Below are positions 15,683 to 24,044 of a stretch of 39,138 nt of DNA, piece by piece. The stretch is from NCBI GenBank assembly GCA_023458535.1, contig JAEWYW010000008.1, positions 1-39,138 on the forward strand, written 5' to 3'. The notes beneath the pieces are model-generated. The model saw only the letters and a list, made by a program, of their open reading frames with translations. It did no database searches and was not told the origin of the DNA. The stretch's first letter is position 1, and each line of letters opens with the position of its first letter. Made by a program: the position numbers and the translations under genes. This DNA comes from Bacteroidota bacterium (lineage in GTDB: Bacteria > Bacteroidota > Bacteroidia > Flavobacteriales > Weeksellaceae).

Positions 15683-16159
15683 ATGAACACAACAGATTTA
15701 TGCGACGATTATATTTCAGAACTAAAGATTGCAAAACCCATCGGATTTAAAGATTTGGGAATGAAAAAATCATTTCACGGACAAATTGTGACAATAAAAG
15801 TATTCGAGAACAATCCACTCATCAGAAAAACACTTTCGGAAGATGGCAAGGGAAAAGTGTTGGTGATAGATGGTAGGAAGTCTGATAGATGCGCATTAAT
15901 GGGCGATAATATTGCAGAACTGGCAATGAACAATGGTTGGGAAGGTATAGTGATTTACGGTGCCGTTCGCGACAGCGTTGCTATTTCTCAACTTGATATT
16001 GGTGTAAAAGCACTTTATTTAAATCCTCAAAAAAGCGGAAAATTGGATAAGGGAGAAAAAGATATTATCGTACATTTTGCAGGAGTAGATTTCGTTCCCA
16101 ATCAGTTTATTTACTGTGATGAAGATGGTATTGTAGTATCAGAGACGAACTATTCATAA
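15683..16159 (+). CDS. RraA-like protein (4-hydroxy-4-methyl-2-oxoglutarate/oxaloacetate aldolase fold or RNase E regulator)
   Basis: The 158-residue protein covers the whole RraA fold. Motifs: LCDDYISEL near the start, VLVIDGR, MGDNIAELAMNNGWEGIVIYGAVRD with R96-D97 as in the class II pyruvate aldolases, and VHFAGVDFVPNQFIYCDEDGIVV. In Escherichia coli, RraA binds and inhibits RNase E. Many homologues keep the aldolase Arg/Asp residues and are likely metal-dependent lyases. The pairing with a D-2-hydroxyacid dehydrogenase favours a metabolic role in 2-oxo acid chemistry here, but that is inference. Confidence 0.85.
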   Translation: MNTTDLCDDYISELKIAKPIGFKDLGMKKSFHGQIVTIKVFENNPLIRKTLSEDGKGKVLVIDGRKSDRCALMGDNIAELAMNNGWEGIVIYGAVRDSVAISQLDIGVKALYLNPQKSGKLDKGEKDIIVHFAGVDFVPNQFIYCDEDGIVVSETNYS

Positions 16160-16246
16160 TCTAACGTAGGAGCTTGTCATCAAAATTATTTTTTAATATT
16201 AAACTAATTTTTGATTTCAGAAAATTATTTTATATACTAGAGATAC

Positions 16247-16468
16247 ATGGTAAAAAAGTCATGGCATATGAAGATGGAAAAATCATTTTTTGATTATGTT
16301 TTTAGTGAATTATCTAAAAACGATCGTAGAGGGGTTTCTTGGGAAGAAATCGAGGAGAAATTTAAATTTGAGTTTTTAGTAGCAAAGGATTTGATTAAAA
16401 ACGAAAGCTTTGGTCATGGACTAAAATACACAATAACAAAAGATTGCGTATTCTTCAGGAAAATTTAA
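16247..16468 (+). CDS. Hypothetical 73-residue basic protein
   Basis: I do not recognise this protein. It is short, Lys-rich and predicted soluble. The second half (SWEEIEEKFKFEFLVAKDLI, then HGLKYTITKDCVFFRKI) could form two helices and a beta-hairpin, as in small winged-helix folds, but this is weak. An internal Met at residue 8 or 10 may be the true start. It lies 88 bp after the RraA-like gene and is followed directly by a terminator, which supports it being a real transcribed gene. Confidence 0.5.
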   Translation: MVKKSWHMKMEKSFFDYVFSELSKNDRRGVSWEEIEEKFKFEFLVAKDLIKNESFGHGLKYTITKDCVFFRKI

Positions 16469-16478
16469 GAAAAAAAAT

Positions 16479-16500
16479 AACCACTCAATTATGAGTGGTT
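16479..16500 (+). terminator. Terminator after the 73-residue gene
   Basis: Nine-bp stem AACCACTCA (16479-16487) and TGAGTGGTT (16492-16500), 4-nt loop, then GTTTTTTG. Confidence 0.85.
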
Positions 16501-16508
16501 GTTTTTTG

Positions 16509-16582
16509 TGGAGAATACGGGGATCGAACCCGTCACCTTTAGACTGCCAGTCTAACGCTCTAGCCAGATGAGCTAATTCCCC
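16509..16582 (-). tRNA. tRNA-Ala (anticodon GGC)
   Basis: On the minus strand a full cloverleaf can be drawn. The acceptor stem is GGGGAAT paired with ATTCTCC, including the G3:U70 pair that identifies tRNA-Ala. The D-arm contains AGCTCATCTGGCTAGAGC. The anticodon stem-loop is TTAGA-CTGGCAG-TCTAA with anticodon GGC. The T-arm is CGGG-TTCGATC-CCCG. The length is 74 nt and CCA is not encoded. It is a lone tRNA between the 73-residue gene and the RND operon. Confidence 0.95.
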
Positions 16583-16596
16583 AAAAATTGGTTTTG

Positions 16597-16627
16597 CAAT
16601 AATATGGCTTTTTTTGAATTATCCAAA
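16597..16627 (-). promoter_or_regulatory. Promoter of tRNA-Ala
   Basis: On the minus strand TTTG (16624-16627), 19 bp, then TATTATTG (16597-16604), one mismatch from TAnnTTTG, about 14 bp before the tRNA 5' end. Confidence 0.55.
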
Positions 16628-16630
16628 ATA

Positions 16631-16656
16631 AAAAACAAGCCTTTCAGCTTGTTTTT
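16631..16656 (-). terminator. Terminator of the RND efflux operon
   Basis: Ten-bp stem AAAAACAAGC (16631-16640) and GCTTGTTTTT (16647-16656), 6-nt loop. On the minus strand it is followed by a T-run just after the outer-membrane efflux gene. Confidence 0.8.
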
Positions 16657-16682
16657 TTATTGTATGTGAAAATCAATTTATC

Positions 16683-18098
16683 TTATTTCCAACCGCCACC
16701 AAGCGCTCTGTAGAGTTCTACAGATGCTTTTAGCTTATTGTATTGCGCATTCGAAATGTTGAGTTCCGCATTTAAAGCATTCACACTGGCATTTAAAACT
16801 TCAAGATAATTCGCCATACCGTAATTAACCAGCTCCTGAGAATCTGAAACTGCTTTTGAGTACGAGTTGGCTTCCTTGGTTTTTAAAACGATATATTCAT
16901 CCTGAACCGAAAATACTCTTATGGCATCAGACACCTCTTTACCAGCAATAAGAACAGTCTTCCTGAAGTTTAAATATGCATTTTCTTTATTGGCTAAACT
17001 CACCTCATAATTGCTTCTTATTTGCCTTTTATTAAGAATAGGCTGCGCTAAACCTGCAATAACGTTGGCAAATAATGAGTTTACATTGAATAAATGATCT
17101 ATATCCACCGACTGCAAACCGCCACTACCTGTTAATCTTAAAGTCGGATAAAACTGTGCTCTTGCAAAATTAGTCATTTCAAAAGCGTATTTTAGATTAT
17201 ATTCTGCCTGTTGCACATCTGGTCTGTTTGCTAATAAATTCGCTGAATAACCTACGGCAATATTACTAGGAACGGTCTGTGCATCTAAGGTAGATCTTGC
17301 TATTGTACGAGAAGGCTCTCCCATTAATAGACTCAAGGTATTCTCCAACTGAAAAATTTGAGTATCGGTGTCAATTAATAAGGCTTGTGCATTATACATT
17401 AATGCCTCACTCTGCTGTACAGCTACTTCTGAAAGAATTCCTGCTTCTTTTAAGGCTTTAGTAGTTTCAAGGTTCTTTTGTCTGATAGAGACCGTTTCCT
17501 GAATTGTTTTTTTCTGCTCATCTAAAGTCAGTAATTGGAAATAGGCTGTGGCAACCGACGCTACCAAACTGCTTTTAACAGCTTGATGTGCTGAAACAGT
17601 TCCCAAATAACTTGCTAACTGCGCTTTTTCTTGCGCCCTCAGTTTGCCCCATAAATCTGCTTCCCAACCTACACTTGCTGTGATGTCGAACTGGTTAATG
17701 TACCTTCTGTCACCAATTAATTGGCCCATTTGTGTATTGAGCGAAGATGTATTAAACGAGTAACCTGGACCAACAGTCAGCGTTGGAGCATAAGCAGCTT
17801 TACTTTGCTTTAAATAAGCGTCAGCAGATTTAATGTTCTGCACCGCCATTCTGATATCTAAATTATTTTCTAACGCTTTAGAGATATGACCTTGCAAGAG
17901 CGGATCAGTAAAAATTTCCCGCCAAGATACACTTGCAATACTGGTACTGTCTTTAGCAAGCATGTCTGTACGGTACAGGTTTTCTTCTACAATTTCATTT
18001 GGGCGCTCATATTGCTGTCTTCCCGCGGCGCAAGAAGCAAGAGTAAAAGCAACCACTGCAGATATTCCTAAGGCTTTTATATTTAATAATTGATTCAT
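16683..18098 (-). CDS. TolC/NodT-family outer-membrane efflux lipoprotein
   Basis: This is the outer-membrane channel of the tripartite pump, 471 residues from the chosen ATG at 18098. The alternative start at 18131 is a TTG and adds a non-signal-like extension. The signal ends in FTLASCAAG, giving a lipidated Cys. Two outer-membrane efflux repeats follow, with NIRMAVQNI, GWEADLWGKLRAQEKAQ, NRPDVQQAEYNL and ARAQFYPTLRLTGSGG. The C-terminal half repeats the coiled-coil pattern (YGMANYLEVLNASVNALNAE). It is the last gene of the regulator-MFP-RND-OMF operon, 39 bp after the RND gene. Confidence 0.93.
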   Translation of the reverse strand: MNQLLNIKALGISAVVAFTLASCAAGRQQYERPNEIVEENLYRTDMLAKDSTSIASVSWREIFTDPLLQGHISKALENNLDIRMAVQNIKSADAYLKQSKAAYAPTLTVGPGYSFNTSSLNTQMGQLIGDRRYINQFDITASVGWEADLWGKLRAQEKAQLASYLGTVSAHQAVKSSLVASVATAYFQLLTLDEQKKTIQETVSIRQKNLETTKALKEAGILSEVAVQQSEALMYNAQALLIDTDTQIFQLENTLSLLMGEPSRTIARSTLDAQTVPSNIAVGYSANLLANRPDVQQAEYNLKYAFEMTNFARAQFYPTLRLTGSGGLQSVDIDHLFNVNSLFANVIAGLAQPILNKRQIRSNYEVSLANKENAYLNFRKTVLIAGKEVSDAIRVFSVQDEYIVLKTKEANSYSKAVSDSQELVNYGMANYLEVLNASVNALNAELNISNAQYNKLKASVELYRALGGGWK

Positions 18099-18137
18099 TG
18101 TTTGTTCAATATTTATTTGAAAAAAACTCAATTGAGA

Positions 18138-21100
18138 TTATTCTGAAAGATTAACTTCCTTGGCTTTTAATGGTGATACTTTTTCCTGAAGATATTGGAA
18201 AATTACATACAACACTGGTATTGCAATAAGTCCAAAGAAAGTACCTATTAACAATCCGAAAGCTGCACCTGTACCAATAGATCTGTTCCCTACAGAACCA
18301 ATACCTGTTGCAAAAACCAAAGGCAACATACCGAAGATAAAGGCAAAAGAGGTCATTAAAATTGGTCGTAATCTCGCTTTAGCAGCATTAATAGCAGACA
18401 TTGCCAAGGATTCACCATGTTGTCTCCTCTGGACAGCAAATTCTACAATCAAGATCGCATTTTTGGCGAGCAAGCCGACGAGCATAATTAAAGCGATTTG
18501 GAAGTAAATATTATTTTCTAATCCCATAATATATTGACCGAAAAATGCACCGAACACCCCTAATGGTAAAGATAAAATTACCGCAAAAGGAAGAATATAA
18601 CTTTCATATTGCGCTGCAAGAATAAAATATACAAAAATTAAACTCAAAGCAAAAATGATAACTGTCTGCGAACCTGCATTCAATTCCTCTTTAGATAAAC
18701 CTGTAAAATCTATGGTATAATCTGAAGGCAAACTTTCTGCGGCCACTTCCTGTACTGCTTTAATGGCGTCACCAGTAGAATATCCTGCATTATTAGATCC
18801 AGATATAGCCACTGAAGTAAAGAGGTTATATCTTCCGATAGATTGTGGACCAAAAGATTTTTCCAAGGACACGAATTGAGAAATAGGTGCCATTTCACCA
18901 TTTTTAGTTCTTACATATAAGCCATCAAGATTTTGAGGATCTACCCTATCACTTGGCAATGATTGAATCATTACTCTAAATTGTTTCCCGTATTTCGTGA
19001 AGTCAGCGGCGTAAATACCACCAATATAACCCTGCAAAGTACTCATAATATCGGATACAGATACGCCACTTTCTGTAGCTCTTGCTATATTAATATCCAT
19101 TGAATATTGTGGGAAATTGGTGTTGAAAGATGTTTGCGCAAACTGAATTTCTGGTCGCTGCATCAAAGCTCCTAAGAACTGTTGCGTAACGGTATTTAAT
19201 TTCTTTAAATCACCACCGGAACGATCCAATATTACTGCTGAGAAACCATCACTAGTACCAAACCCTGGAATACTTGGAGGTGAGAAAAACACCATCTTCG
19301 CATCTGGGAACTTAGTTGCCAAACCAAATAGCTGTTTGGTGATATCGTCTGCAGACTGTCCTTTCCCTCTCTCAGAAAAAGGTTTTAACCTTACGAATGC
19401 TTGCCCTGCATTACTACCATTACCAGAGATAAAACCTCTGTTGGCAGTGAATGTAACGTTGGCAACGCCCGGAATTTTTCGCGCTTCTTTTTCGAATCCT
19501 TTCAAAACGTTGTATGTTCTCTCCATAGACGCTCCCGGCTGCAAAGCAAAATCGGCAAAGATAATTCCTCTGTCTTCCTTAGGAACGAAACCTGCAGGCA
19601 TTTTAGAATTACTCCACCAGAAGAAAATTCCACCCACTGCAAAAATAATCAGTACGGCCCATTTGTGTCTCAACAAAAATACGAAGCCTCTACCATATTT
19701 TCTGGTTACTGCATTGAACCCTTCATTAAATTTATAGAAGAATTTCTGCATGATATTTAACTGTGCATATTCTTTATGATGCGCTGGATTTGGTTTTAGT
19801 AATAATGAACATAAAACCGGACTCAACGTTAATGCATTTACAGCAGAAATTAAAATTGAAATAATAAGCGTGATCCCAAACTGTTTATAGAACATCCCTG
19901 TCGGACCCGTGATAAACGTAACGGGTATAAAAACCGCCGACATTACCAAGGTGATAGAAATAATGGCTCCCGTAATCTCATCCATAGCTTCGGTAGTTGC
20001 ACGCTTAGGGTCGGTAACACCGTGCTCCATCTTCGCATGCACAGCTTCCACAACTACAATCGCGTCATCCACCACAATACCAATCGCCAAAACGAGGGCA
20101 AACAATGTGAGTAGGTTAAGGGAATATCCAAATAAATTTAGGAAGAAGAAAGTACCAACAATAGACACCGGAACCGCAATGGCAGGAATTAAAGTAGATC
20201 TAAAATCCTGAAGAAAAATAAACACTACAATAAACACCAAAATAAAAGCTTCAATTAAAGTACTAATTACTTTATCTATAGACGCCTCAAGGAAATCATT
20301 GGTATCAAAGTTAATGGTATAACCAACTCCTTCTGGAAGTGTTTTTTTGTTCTCCTCTAAGAATACTTTAATGGCTTTAATAATGTCCTGTGCATTGGAA
20401 CCTGGCGTCTGAAAAATACCCATCGAAATGGATCTTCTACCATTGTTCTCCCCAATTCCTGCGTAAGAAAGTGCGTCTAACTTAATTGTTGCAACATCTT
20501 TCAATCTTAAATACTGACCGTTACCTAAAGCTTTAATAATGATATCATCATACTGTACCTGCTCATTAAACTTACCTTTATATGTAATCACGTACTGAAA
20601 TGAAGAACCACTGTTCTGTCCCAACTGTCCAGCCGCAGCCTCTCTGGATTGATCATTAATCGCTGATTGAACATCGGATGGCTCCAAACCATAAGCAGCC
20701 ATTTTTGCAGGATCTAGCCATACACGCATGGAATATGTTTTTCCACCAAAAGCTTGCGCATCACCTACTCCATTAATCCTTTTGATTTCTGGAATAACAT
20801 TGATGTTCATATAATTCTGCAACCATACCTCATCCAAATTAGGATTTGCAGTATAAAATGACAAGAACATTAAGGCACTTGTCTGCTGCTTTTGAGAGGT
20901 TACCCCAGCTCTTGTTACTTCTGATGGTAGTAATGGCATCGCTCTCTGAACCTTGTTCTGAACGTTTACGGCCGCAATATCAGGATCAATTCCTTGTTTA
21001 AAAAATACCTGAATATTGGCTGATCCGTCATTCCCTGCTGTAGACGAAATATAATCCATTCCTTCTACCCCATTCACTTGTTCTTCTATGGGAATAACGA

Positions 21101-21281
21101 CACTGTTCATCACAGTTTGTGCAGATGCCCCAGTATAGTTTGCAGAGATGCTTACAGTAGGTGGAGCAATATCGGGATACTGCGTCACCGGCAACGATAT
21201 AAGACCTAATATCCCTAAAATAACAATGATAATAGAGATAACCGTCGATAAAACGGGTCTGTTAATAAACTTTTTTATCAT
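18138..21281 (-). CDS. RND-family efflux permease (AcrB/HAE1 type)
   Basis: This is the proton-driven inner-membrane pump subunit, 1047 residues, full length. The N-terminal start (MIKKFINRPVLSTVISIIIV) is typical of HAE1 pumps. Two halves each carry six membrane helices and a large periplasmic loop. The proton-relay Asp pair is visible in LALVLAIGIVVDDAIVVVE. The second-half Lys/Asn motif is GLLAKNAILIVEFA. The HAE1 subclass usually exports hydrophobic or amphiphilic drugs, dyes or bile salts; the substrate here is unknown. It is preceded by its adaptor (4-bp spacer) and followed by its outer-membrane channel. Confidence 0.97.
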   Translation of the reverse strand: MIKKFINRPVLSTVISIIIVILGILGLISLPVTQYPDIAPPTVSISANYTGASAQTVMNSVVIPIEEQVNGVEGMDYISSTAGNDGSANIQVFFKQGIDPDIAAVNVQNKVQRAMPLLPSEVTRAGVTSQKQQTSALMFLSFYTANPNLDEVWLQNYMNINVIPEIKRINGVGDAQAFGGKTYSMRVWLDPAKMAAYGLEPSDVQSAINDQSREAAAGQLGQNSGSSFQYVITYKGKFNEQVQYDDIIIKALGNGQYLRLKDVATIKLDALSYAGIGENNGRRSISMGIFQTPGSNAQDIIKAIKVFLEENKKTLPEGVGYTINFDTNDFLEASIDKVISTLIEAFILVFIVVFIFLQDFRSTLIPAIAVPVSIVGTFFFLNLFGYSLNLLTLFALVLAIGIVVDDAIVVVEAVHAKMEHGVTDPKRATTEAMDEITGAIISITLVMSAVFIPVTFITGPTGMFYKQFGITLIISILISAVNALTLSPVLCSLLLKPNPAHHKEYAQLNIMQKFFYKFNEGFNAVTRKYGRGFVFLLRHKWAVLIIFAVGGIFFWWSNSKMPAGFVPKEDRGIIFADFALQPGASMERTYNVLKGFEKEARKIPGVANVTFTANRGFISGNGSNAGQAFVRLKPFSERGKGQSADDITKQLFGLATKFPDAKMVFFSPPSIPGFGTSDGFSAVILDRSGGDLKKLNTVTQQFLGALMQRPEIQFAQTSFNTNFPQYSMDINIARATESGVSVSDIMSTLQGYIGGIYAADFTKYGKQFRVMIQSLPSDRVDPQNLDGLYVRTKNGEMAPISQFVSLEKSFGPQSIGRYNLFTSVAISGSNNAGYSTGDAIKAVQEVAAESLPSDYTIDFTGLSKEELNAGSQTVIIFALSLIFVYFILAAQYESYILPFAVILSLPLGVFGAFFGQYIMGLENNIYFQIALIMLVGLLAKNAILIVEFAVQRRQHGESLAMSAINAAKARLRPILMTSFAFIFGMLPLVFATGIGSVGNRSIGTGAAFGLLIGTFFGLIAIPVLYVIFQYLQEKVSPLKAKEVNLSE

Positions 21282-21285
21282 GATT

Positions 21286-22515
21286 TTAGAATACTGGTTT
21301 TATGTCTGTTATAATCTTGTCGAAATTTCCAGGTTGAGGTTTTACTGCAGTACCAGATTTGATGGTAGTAACCCCTTCCGCAACGATTTTTTCTCCCTTT
21401 CTCGCACCATCTTTTATTACCACCATATTGCTTACGCGGTCTTCTACTGTAATAGGCACACTCTTGGCAGTATCCTTATCCACTTTTAGAACATATACTA
21501 AACCTTGCTGCTCGTATGTGGAAGCTTCTGGAACTACAAGTGCATTGCTGTAATATTTCGGAATTCTTATGGTTCCACTGTTTCCGTTACTCAATAATTT
21601 TTGAGGGTTTGAAAAACCTACTCTAAACTGAATCGAACCTGTAGAAGGATCAATCTGACCTGTTACAGCTTCCACTTTTCCTTTTTCATTATAAACACTT
21701 CCGTTCGCTAAAACCAGTTCAACAGCCGGCATATTTTTCAATTTTTCTGGAACCGTTGCTCCGTAAGAATCTTTTAAGAAATTGAGATATTCTTTTTCGT
21801 TCATTGAGAAATAAGCATAAATCTGTCTGGTATCCGAAATGGTAGTAAGTGGTGTAGGATCATTTGGCCCTACCAAACTTCCAACCCTCAGTGGTAATTT
21901 ACCAACTACACCAGAAACAGGAGAGCGAATTACAGAAAAATCAATATTGGCTTGAACACCTTTATAGTTTGCTGATGCCTGAGAAACGCTCGCCACAGCT
22001 TGTTGTTTGGCTGCAATCGCTTGTTGAAGCTGAGCCTGCGCTCTTGCTAAATTGGCCTGCGCAGTTTGTAACTGCACACTACTGATGATATTCTTTTCTA
22101 CCAGAGGTCGTAACTTATTGACTTCAACTTTTGCTGCATTTACAGCAGCCTGTGAGGCTTTTACATTAGCATCTGCTGCTGAAACATTAGATTGAGCTGC
22201 ACCAATGCCAGCTCTCGCGGCATCAGCGCTTTCATTTAAAACATTGGTTTCTAATCTAAATAAAGGTTGTCCCTTTGTAACGTACTGACCTTCATCTACC
22301 AACACTTGAGTAATATAGCCCTGTATTTTAGCCCTAACATCATTATTAACAATACCTTGAATGGATGCCGGATACGCTTGAAAACCTTCTACATTCCTTG
22401 TTTGAACTTCAATAACAGGAACAGGCTTTGGCCCATCTTTTTTCCCTTGATCCTCTTTTTTACATGCCACTAACGATAATACCGATGCGGAAAGGATTAT
22501 TAAACTATTTTTCAT
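21286..22515 (-). CDS. RND efflux periplasmic adaptor (membrane-fusion protein), lipoprotein
   Basis: This 409-residue adaptor links pump and channel. Its lipoprotein signal ends in LSLVACKKEDQ. Then come a beta-barrel/lipoyl half (VDEGQYVTKGQPLFRLE), an Ala/Gln-rich alpha-hairpin (about 75-165, NESADAARAGIGAAQSNVSA onward), the second lipoyl half (IRSPVSGVVGKLPLRVGSLV), and the C-terminal barrel and membrane-proximal domain. Its ATG overlaps the regulator's stop codon by 4 bp (ATGA), so the genes are translationally coupled. Confidence 0.95.
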   Translation of the reverse strand: MKNSLIILSASVLSLVACKKEDQGKKDGPKPVPVIEVQTRNVEGFQAYPASIQGIVNNDVRAKIQGYITQVLVDEGQYVTKGQPLFRLETNVLNESADAARAGIGAAQSNVSAADANVKASQAAVNAAKVEVNKLRPLVEKNIISSVQLQTAQANLARAQAQLQQAIAAKQQAVASVSQASANYKGVQANIDFSVIRSPVSGVVGKLPLRVGSLVGPNDPTPLTTISDTRQIYAYFSMNEKEYLNFLKDSYGATVPEKLKNMPAVELVLANGSVYNEKGKVEAVTGQIDPSTGSIQFRVGFSNPQKLLSNGNSGTIRIPKYYSNALVVPEASTYEQQGLVYVLKVDKDTAKSVPITVEDRVSNMVVIKDGARKGEKIVAEGVTTIKSGTAVKPQPGNFDKIITDIKPVF

Positions 22516-22997
22516 AAGTTGTTTGTTGATAATTTTGTTAATGTATCTTTAAAATTCTCGATGCCTTTTTCTAAAAAATTTTTATAAATAATATAATGTT
22601 GTGTATATTCTTTACAATTGGCAGCTTTATTATGTTTGTCTTTAAATGATTTTAATTTGTCCACTATGAGTGATTCTTGCTCTAACCTTTTTAAAATTTC
22701 CTCAAACCTTATTTTTGAAGAATTGGGGTTTACGTGATAATATCGTTTTCGTTCCTCAGATTTCTGAATATTAATTATCAAACCCTTTTCAACAAGCAAA
22801 CTGATGCTCGATGAAATAGAACTTTTACTCACGGCAAAAAACTCCAATAATTCATCAAAAGTCACACCTCTTTTCTCAAAATCAAACACCATATAAGAAA
22901 AAATCTTTGAGGCCAAAGGTGGCAGATGATAGATGTTGCCATAAAACTTTATCATCTCCTGAAAAGCCTCTTGGTCAATCTCCAAAAATTTAAACAT
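22512..22997 (-). CDS. GbsR/MarR-type transcriptional regulator of the RND operon
   Basis: This 161-residue regulator has a winged-helix domain in about residues 15-90. The parts FEKRGVTFDELLEFFAVSKSSISSSISLLVEKGLI and RKRYYHVN are typical of the GbsR branch of MarR regulators. A C-terminal helical dimerisation part follows. I place the start at 22997 because the longer form would begin at a TTG inside the -7 element. It is the first gene of the efflux operon. A near-perfect dyad overlaps its promoter, so autoregulation with ligand release is the likely mode of control. Confidence 0.88.
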   Translation of the reverse strand: MFKFLEIDQEAFQEMIKFYGNIYHLPPLASKIFSYMVFDFEKRGVTFDELLEFFAVSKSSISSSISLLVEKGLIINIQKSEERKRYYHVNPNSSKIRFEEILKRLEQESLIVDKLKSFKDKHNKAANCKEYTQHYIIYKNFLEKGIENFKDTLTKLSTNNL

Positions 22998-23021
22998 CTG
23001 TATCACTTTAAAAACAAGCCA

Positions 23022-23029
23022 CAAAGATA
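23022..23029 (-). promoter_or_regulatory. -7 promoter element of the RND efflux operon
   Basis: On the minus strand this reads TATCTTTG, 24 bp before the regulator ATG. The candidate operator at 23035-23060 covers its upstream part. Confidence 0.65.
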
Positions 23030-23034
23030 TGAAA

Positions 23035-23060
23035 TTTAGTTCGGCAATTACCGAACCAAA
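23035..23060. promoter_or_regulatory. Candidate operator of the GbsR/MarR-type regulator
   Basis: Arms TTTAGTTCGG (23035-23044) and CCGAACCAAA (23051-23060) match in 9 of 10 pairs, with a 6-bp spacer. It begins 5 bp upstream of the -7 element and covers the -33 region. Confidence 0.65.
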
Positions 23061-23278
23061 AACATTGATAGATAAAATTAATCAGCTAAAACATGTCAAA
23101 TTTTAAAATTCGCTTATAAAATTAGTCTAAAAAGATCAGTTAGTAATCACAAATATTTACAATTATCAGTGAATTTTAAAACAGTGTTTGGTAGATATTT
23201 ACAGTTAAGATAAAGAACAAAGCATCAACGCGAATTGCTTCAGATGAGGTCGCAAAAAGTATTTAACCATATATTTTC
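23061..23278. other. Gene-free region between the RND operon and the 23358 gene
   Basis: AT-rich sequence with no coding potential that I can support. Together with the operator and the two flanking promoters it makes up the 23025-23357 gap. No RNA gene was recognised. Confidence 0.5.
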
Positions 23279-23309
23279 TTTGCTCTGCAAACAAGTACAT
23301 TTAAGTTTG
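23279..23309 (+). promoter_or_regulatory. Promoter of the outer-membrane barrel gene (TTTG, 19 bp, TAAGTTTG)
   Basis: TTTG at 23279-23282 and TAAGTTTG at 23302-23309 are spaced by 19 bp, matching the Bacteroidetes consensus. A leader of about 40 nt precedes the ATG at 23358. Confidence 0.8.
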
Positions 23310-23357
23310 GCATGATTTTGACAAGCTAACCCACAGTAATATTTAAAATAAGAAATT

Positions 23358-23936
23358 ATGAAAATGTTAAAACAGACTGCTTTATTAGCAGGTATATTAG
23401 CTACAGGGTTATTAAGTGCACAGAGTGCAGATATGAGAAACATGTTAAAAGTAGGTGCTAACGTTGGTGTTGCCCTTCCTCAAGAGAACGCTTCTATGGC
23501 TGCAGGTATTGACGTTGCATATCAAAATTTAGGGATTACAGGTCTTGGTCTTGGTTTAGCAACTGGTTATACGCATTATTTTGGTAGAGATAACAAGGGA
23601 ATCAACAATAACGATTTTGGTGTAATTCCTGTTGCTGCGCTATTTAGAGTGTATCCGAAACAAACTGGTTTCTATTTCGGAACCGATTTAGGATATGGTT
23701 TCATCGTTGGAGATGATAAAGTAGCAAAAAACTTTGATGTGAACAGACCTGATGGTGGTTTCTATATCAATCCAGAGATTGGATATCATAACAGAGATTG
23801 GAACTTTGCTCTGCATTACCAAAGAGTATTTACAGGAAGCAAAGGTGAATTCAGCAATCAAAACTATGGCGCTGGTAATTTAGGTGCCGCTATATCTTAT
23901 AACATTCCTTTAGGGAAAGGAAAAGATGTACAGTAG
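23358..23936 (+). CDS. Outer-membrane beta-barrel protein, unknown function
   Basis: This 192-residue protein has a signal peptide (MKMLKQTALLAGILATGLLS, cleaved near SAQSA). Short amphipathic strands follow that look like an 8-strand barrel: VGANVGVALPQE, LGLGLATGYTHYFGR, GVIPVAALFRVYPK, GFYFGTDLGYGFIVG, FYINPEIGYHNRDWNFALHY and LGAAISYNIPLGKGK. It has its own strong promoter and terminator, so it is monocistronic and probably well expressed. No specific function can be read from it. Confidence 0.78.
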   Translation: MKMLKQTALLAGILATGLLSAQSADMRNMLKVGANVGVALPQENASMAAGIDVAYQNLGITGLGLGLATGYTHYFGRDNKGINNNDFGVIPVAALFRVYPKQTGFYFGTDLGYGFIVGDDKVAKNFDVNRPDGGFYINPEIGYHNRDWNFALHYQRVFTGSKGEFSNQNYGAGNLGAAISYNIPLGKGKDVQ

Positions 23937-23965
23937 TTTTATTCATAACTAATTTATTTTCAGTG

Positions 23966-23998
23966 AAAACCTTTTCAAATTATTTTTGGAAAGGTTTT
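23966..23998 (+). terminator. Terminator after the outer-membrane barrel gene
   Basis: Stem AAAACCTTTTC (23966-23976) with GGAAAGGTTTT (23988-23998), one wobble pair, 11-nt loop, followed by T-runs that also contain the -33 TTTG of the next gene. Confidence 0.75.
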
Positions 23999-24030
23999 TT
24001 GTTTTTTTTATCAACATTTTAATATCTTTG
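23998..24030 (+). promoter_or_regulatory. Promoter of glucokinase
   Basis: TTTG at 23998-24001, 21 bp, TATCTTTG at 24023-24030, 14 bp before the ATG. The -33 element lies in the T-tail of the preceding terminator. Confidence 0.6.
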
Positions 24031-24044
24031 GTAAAAGCGATCTT

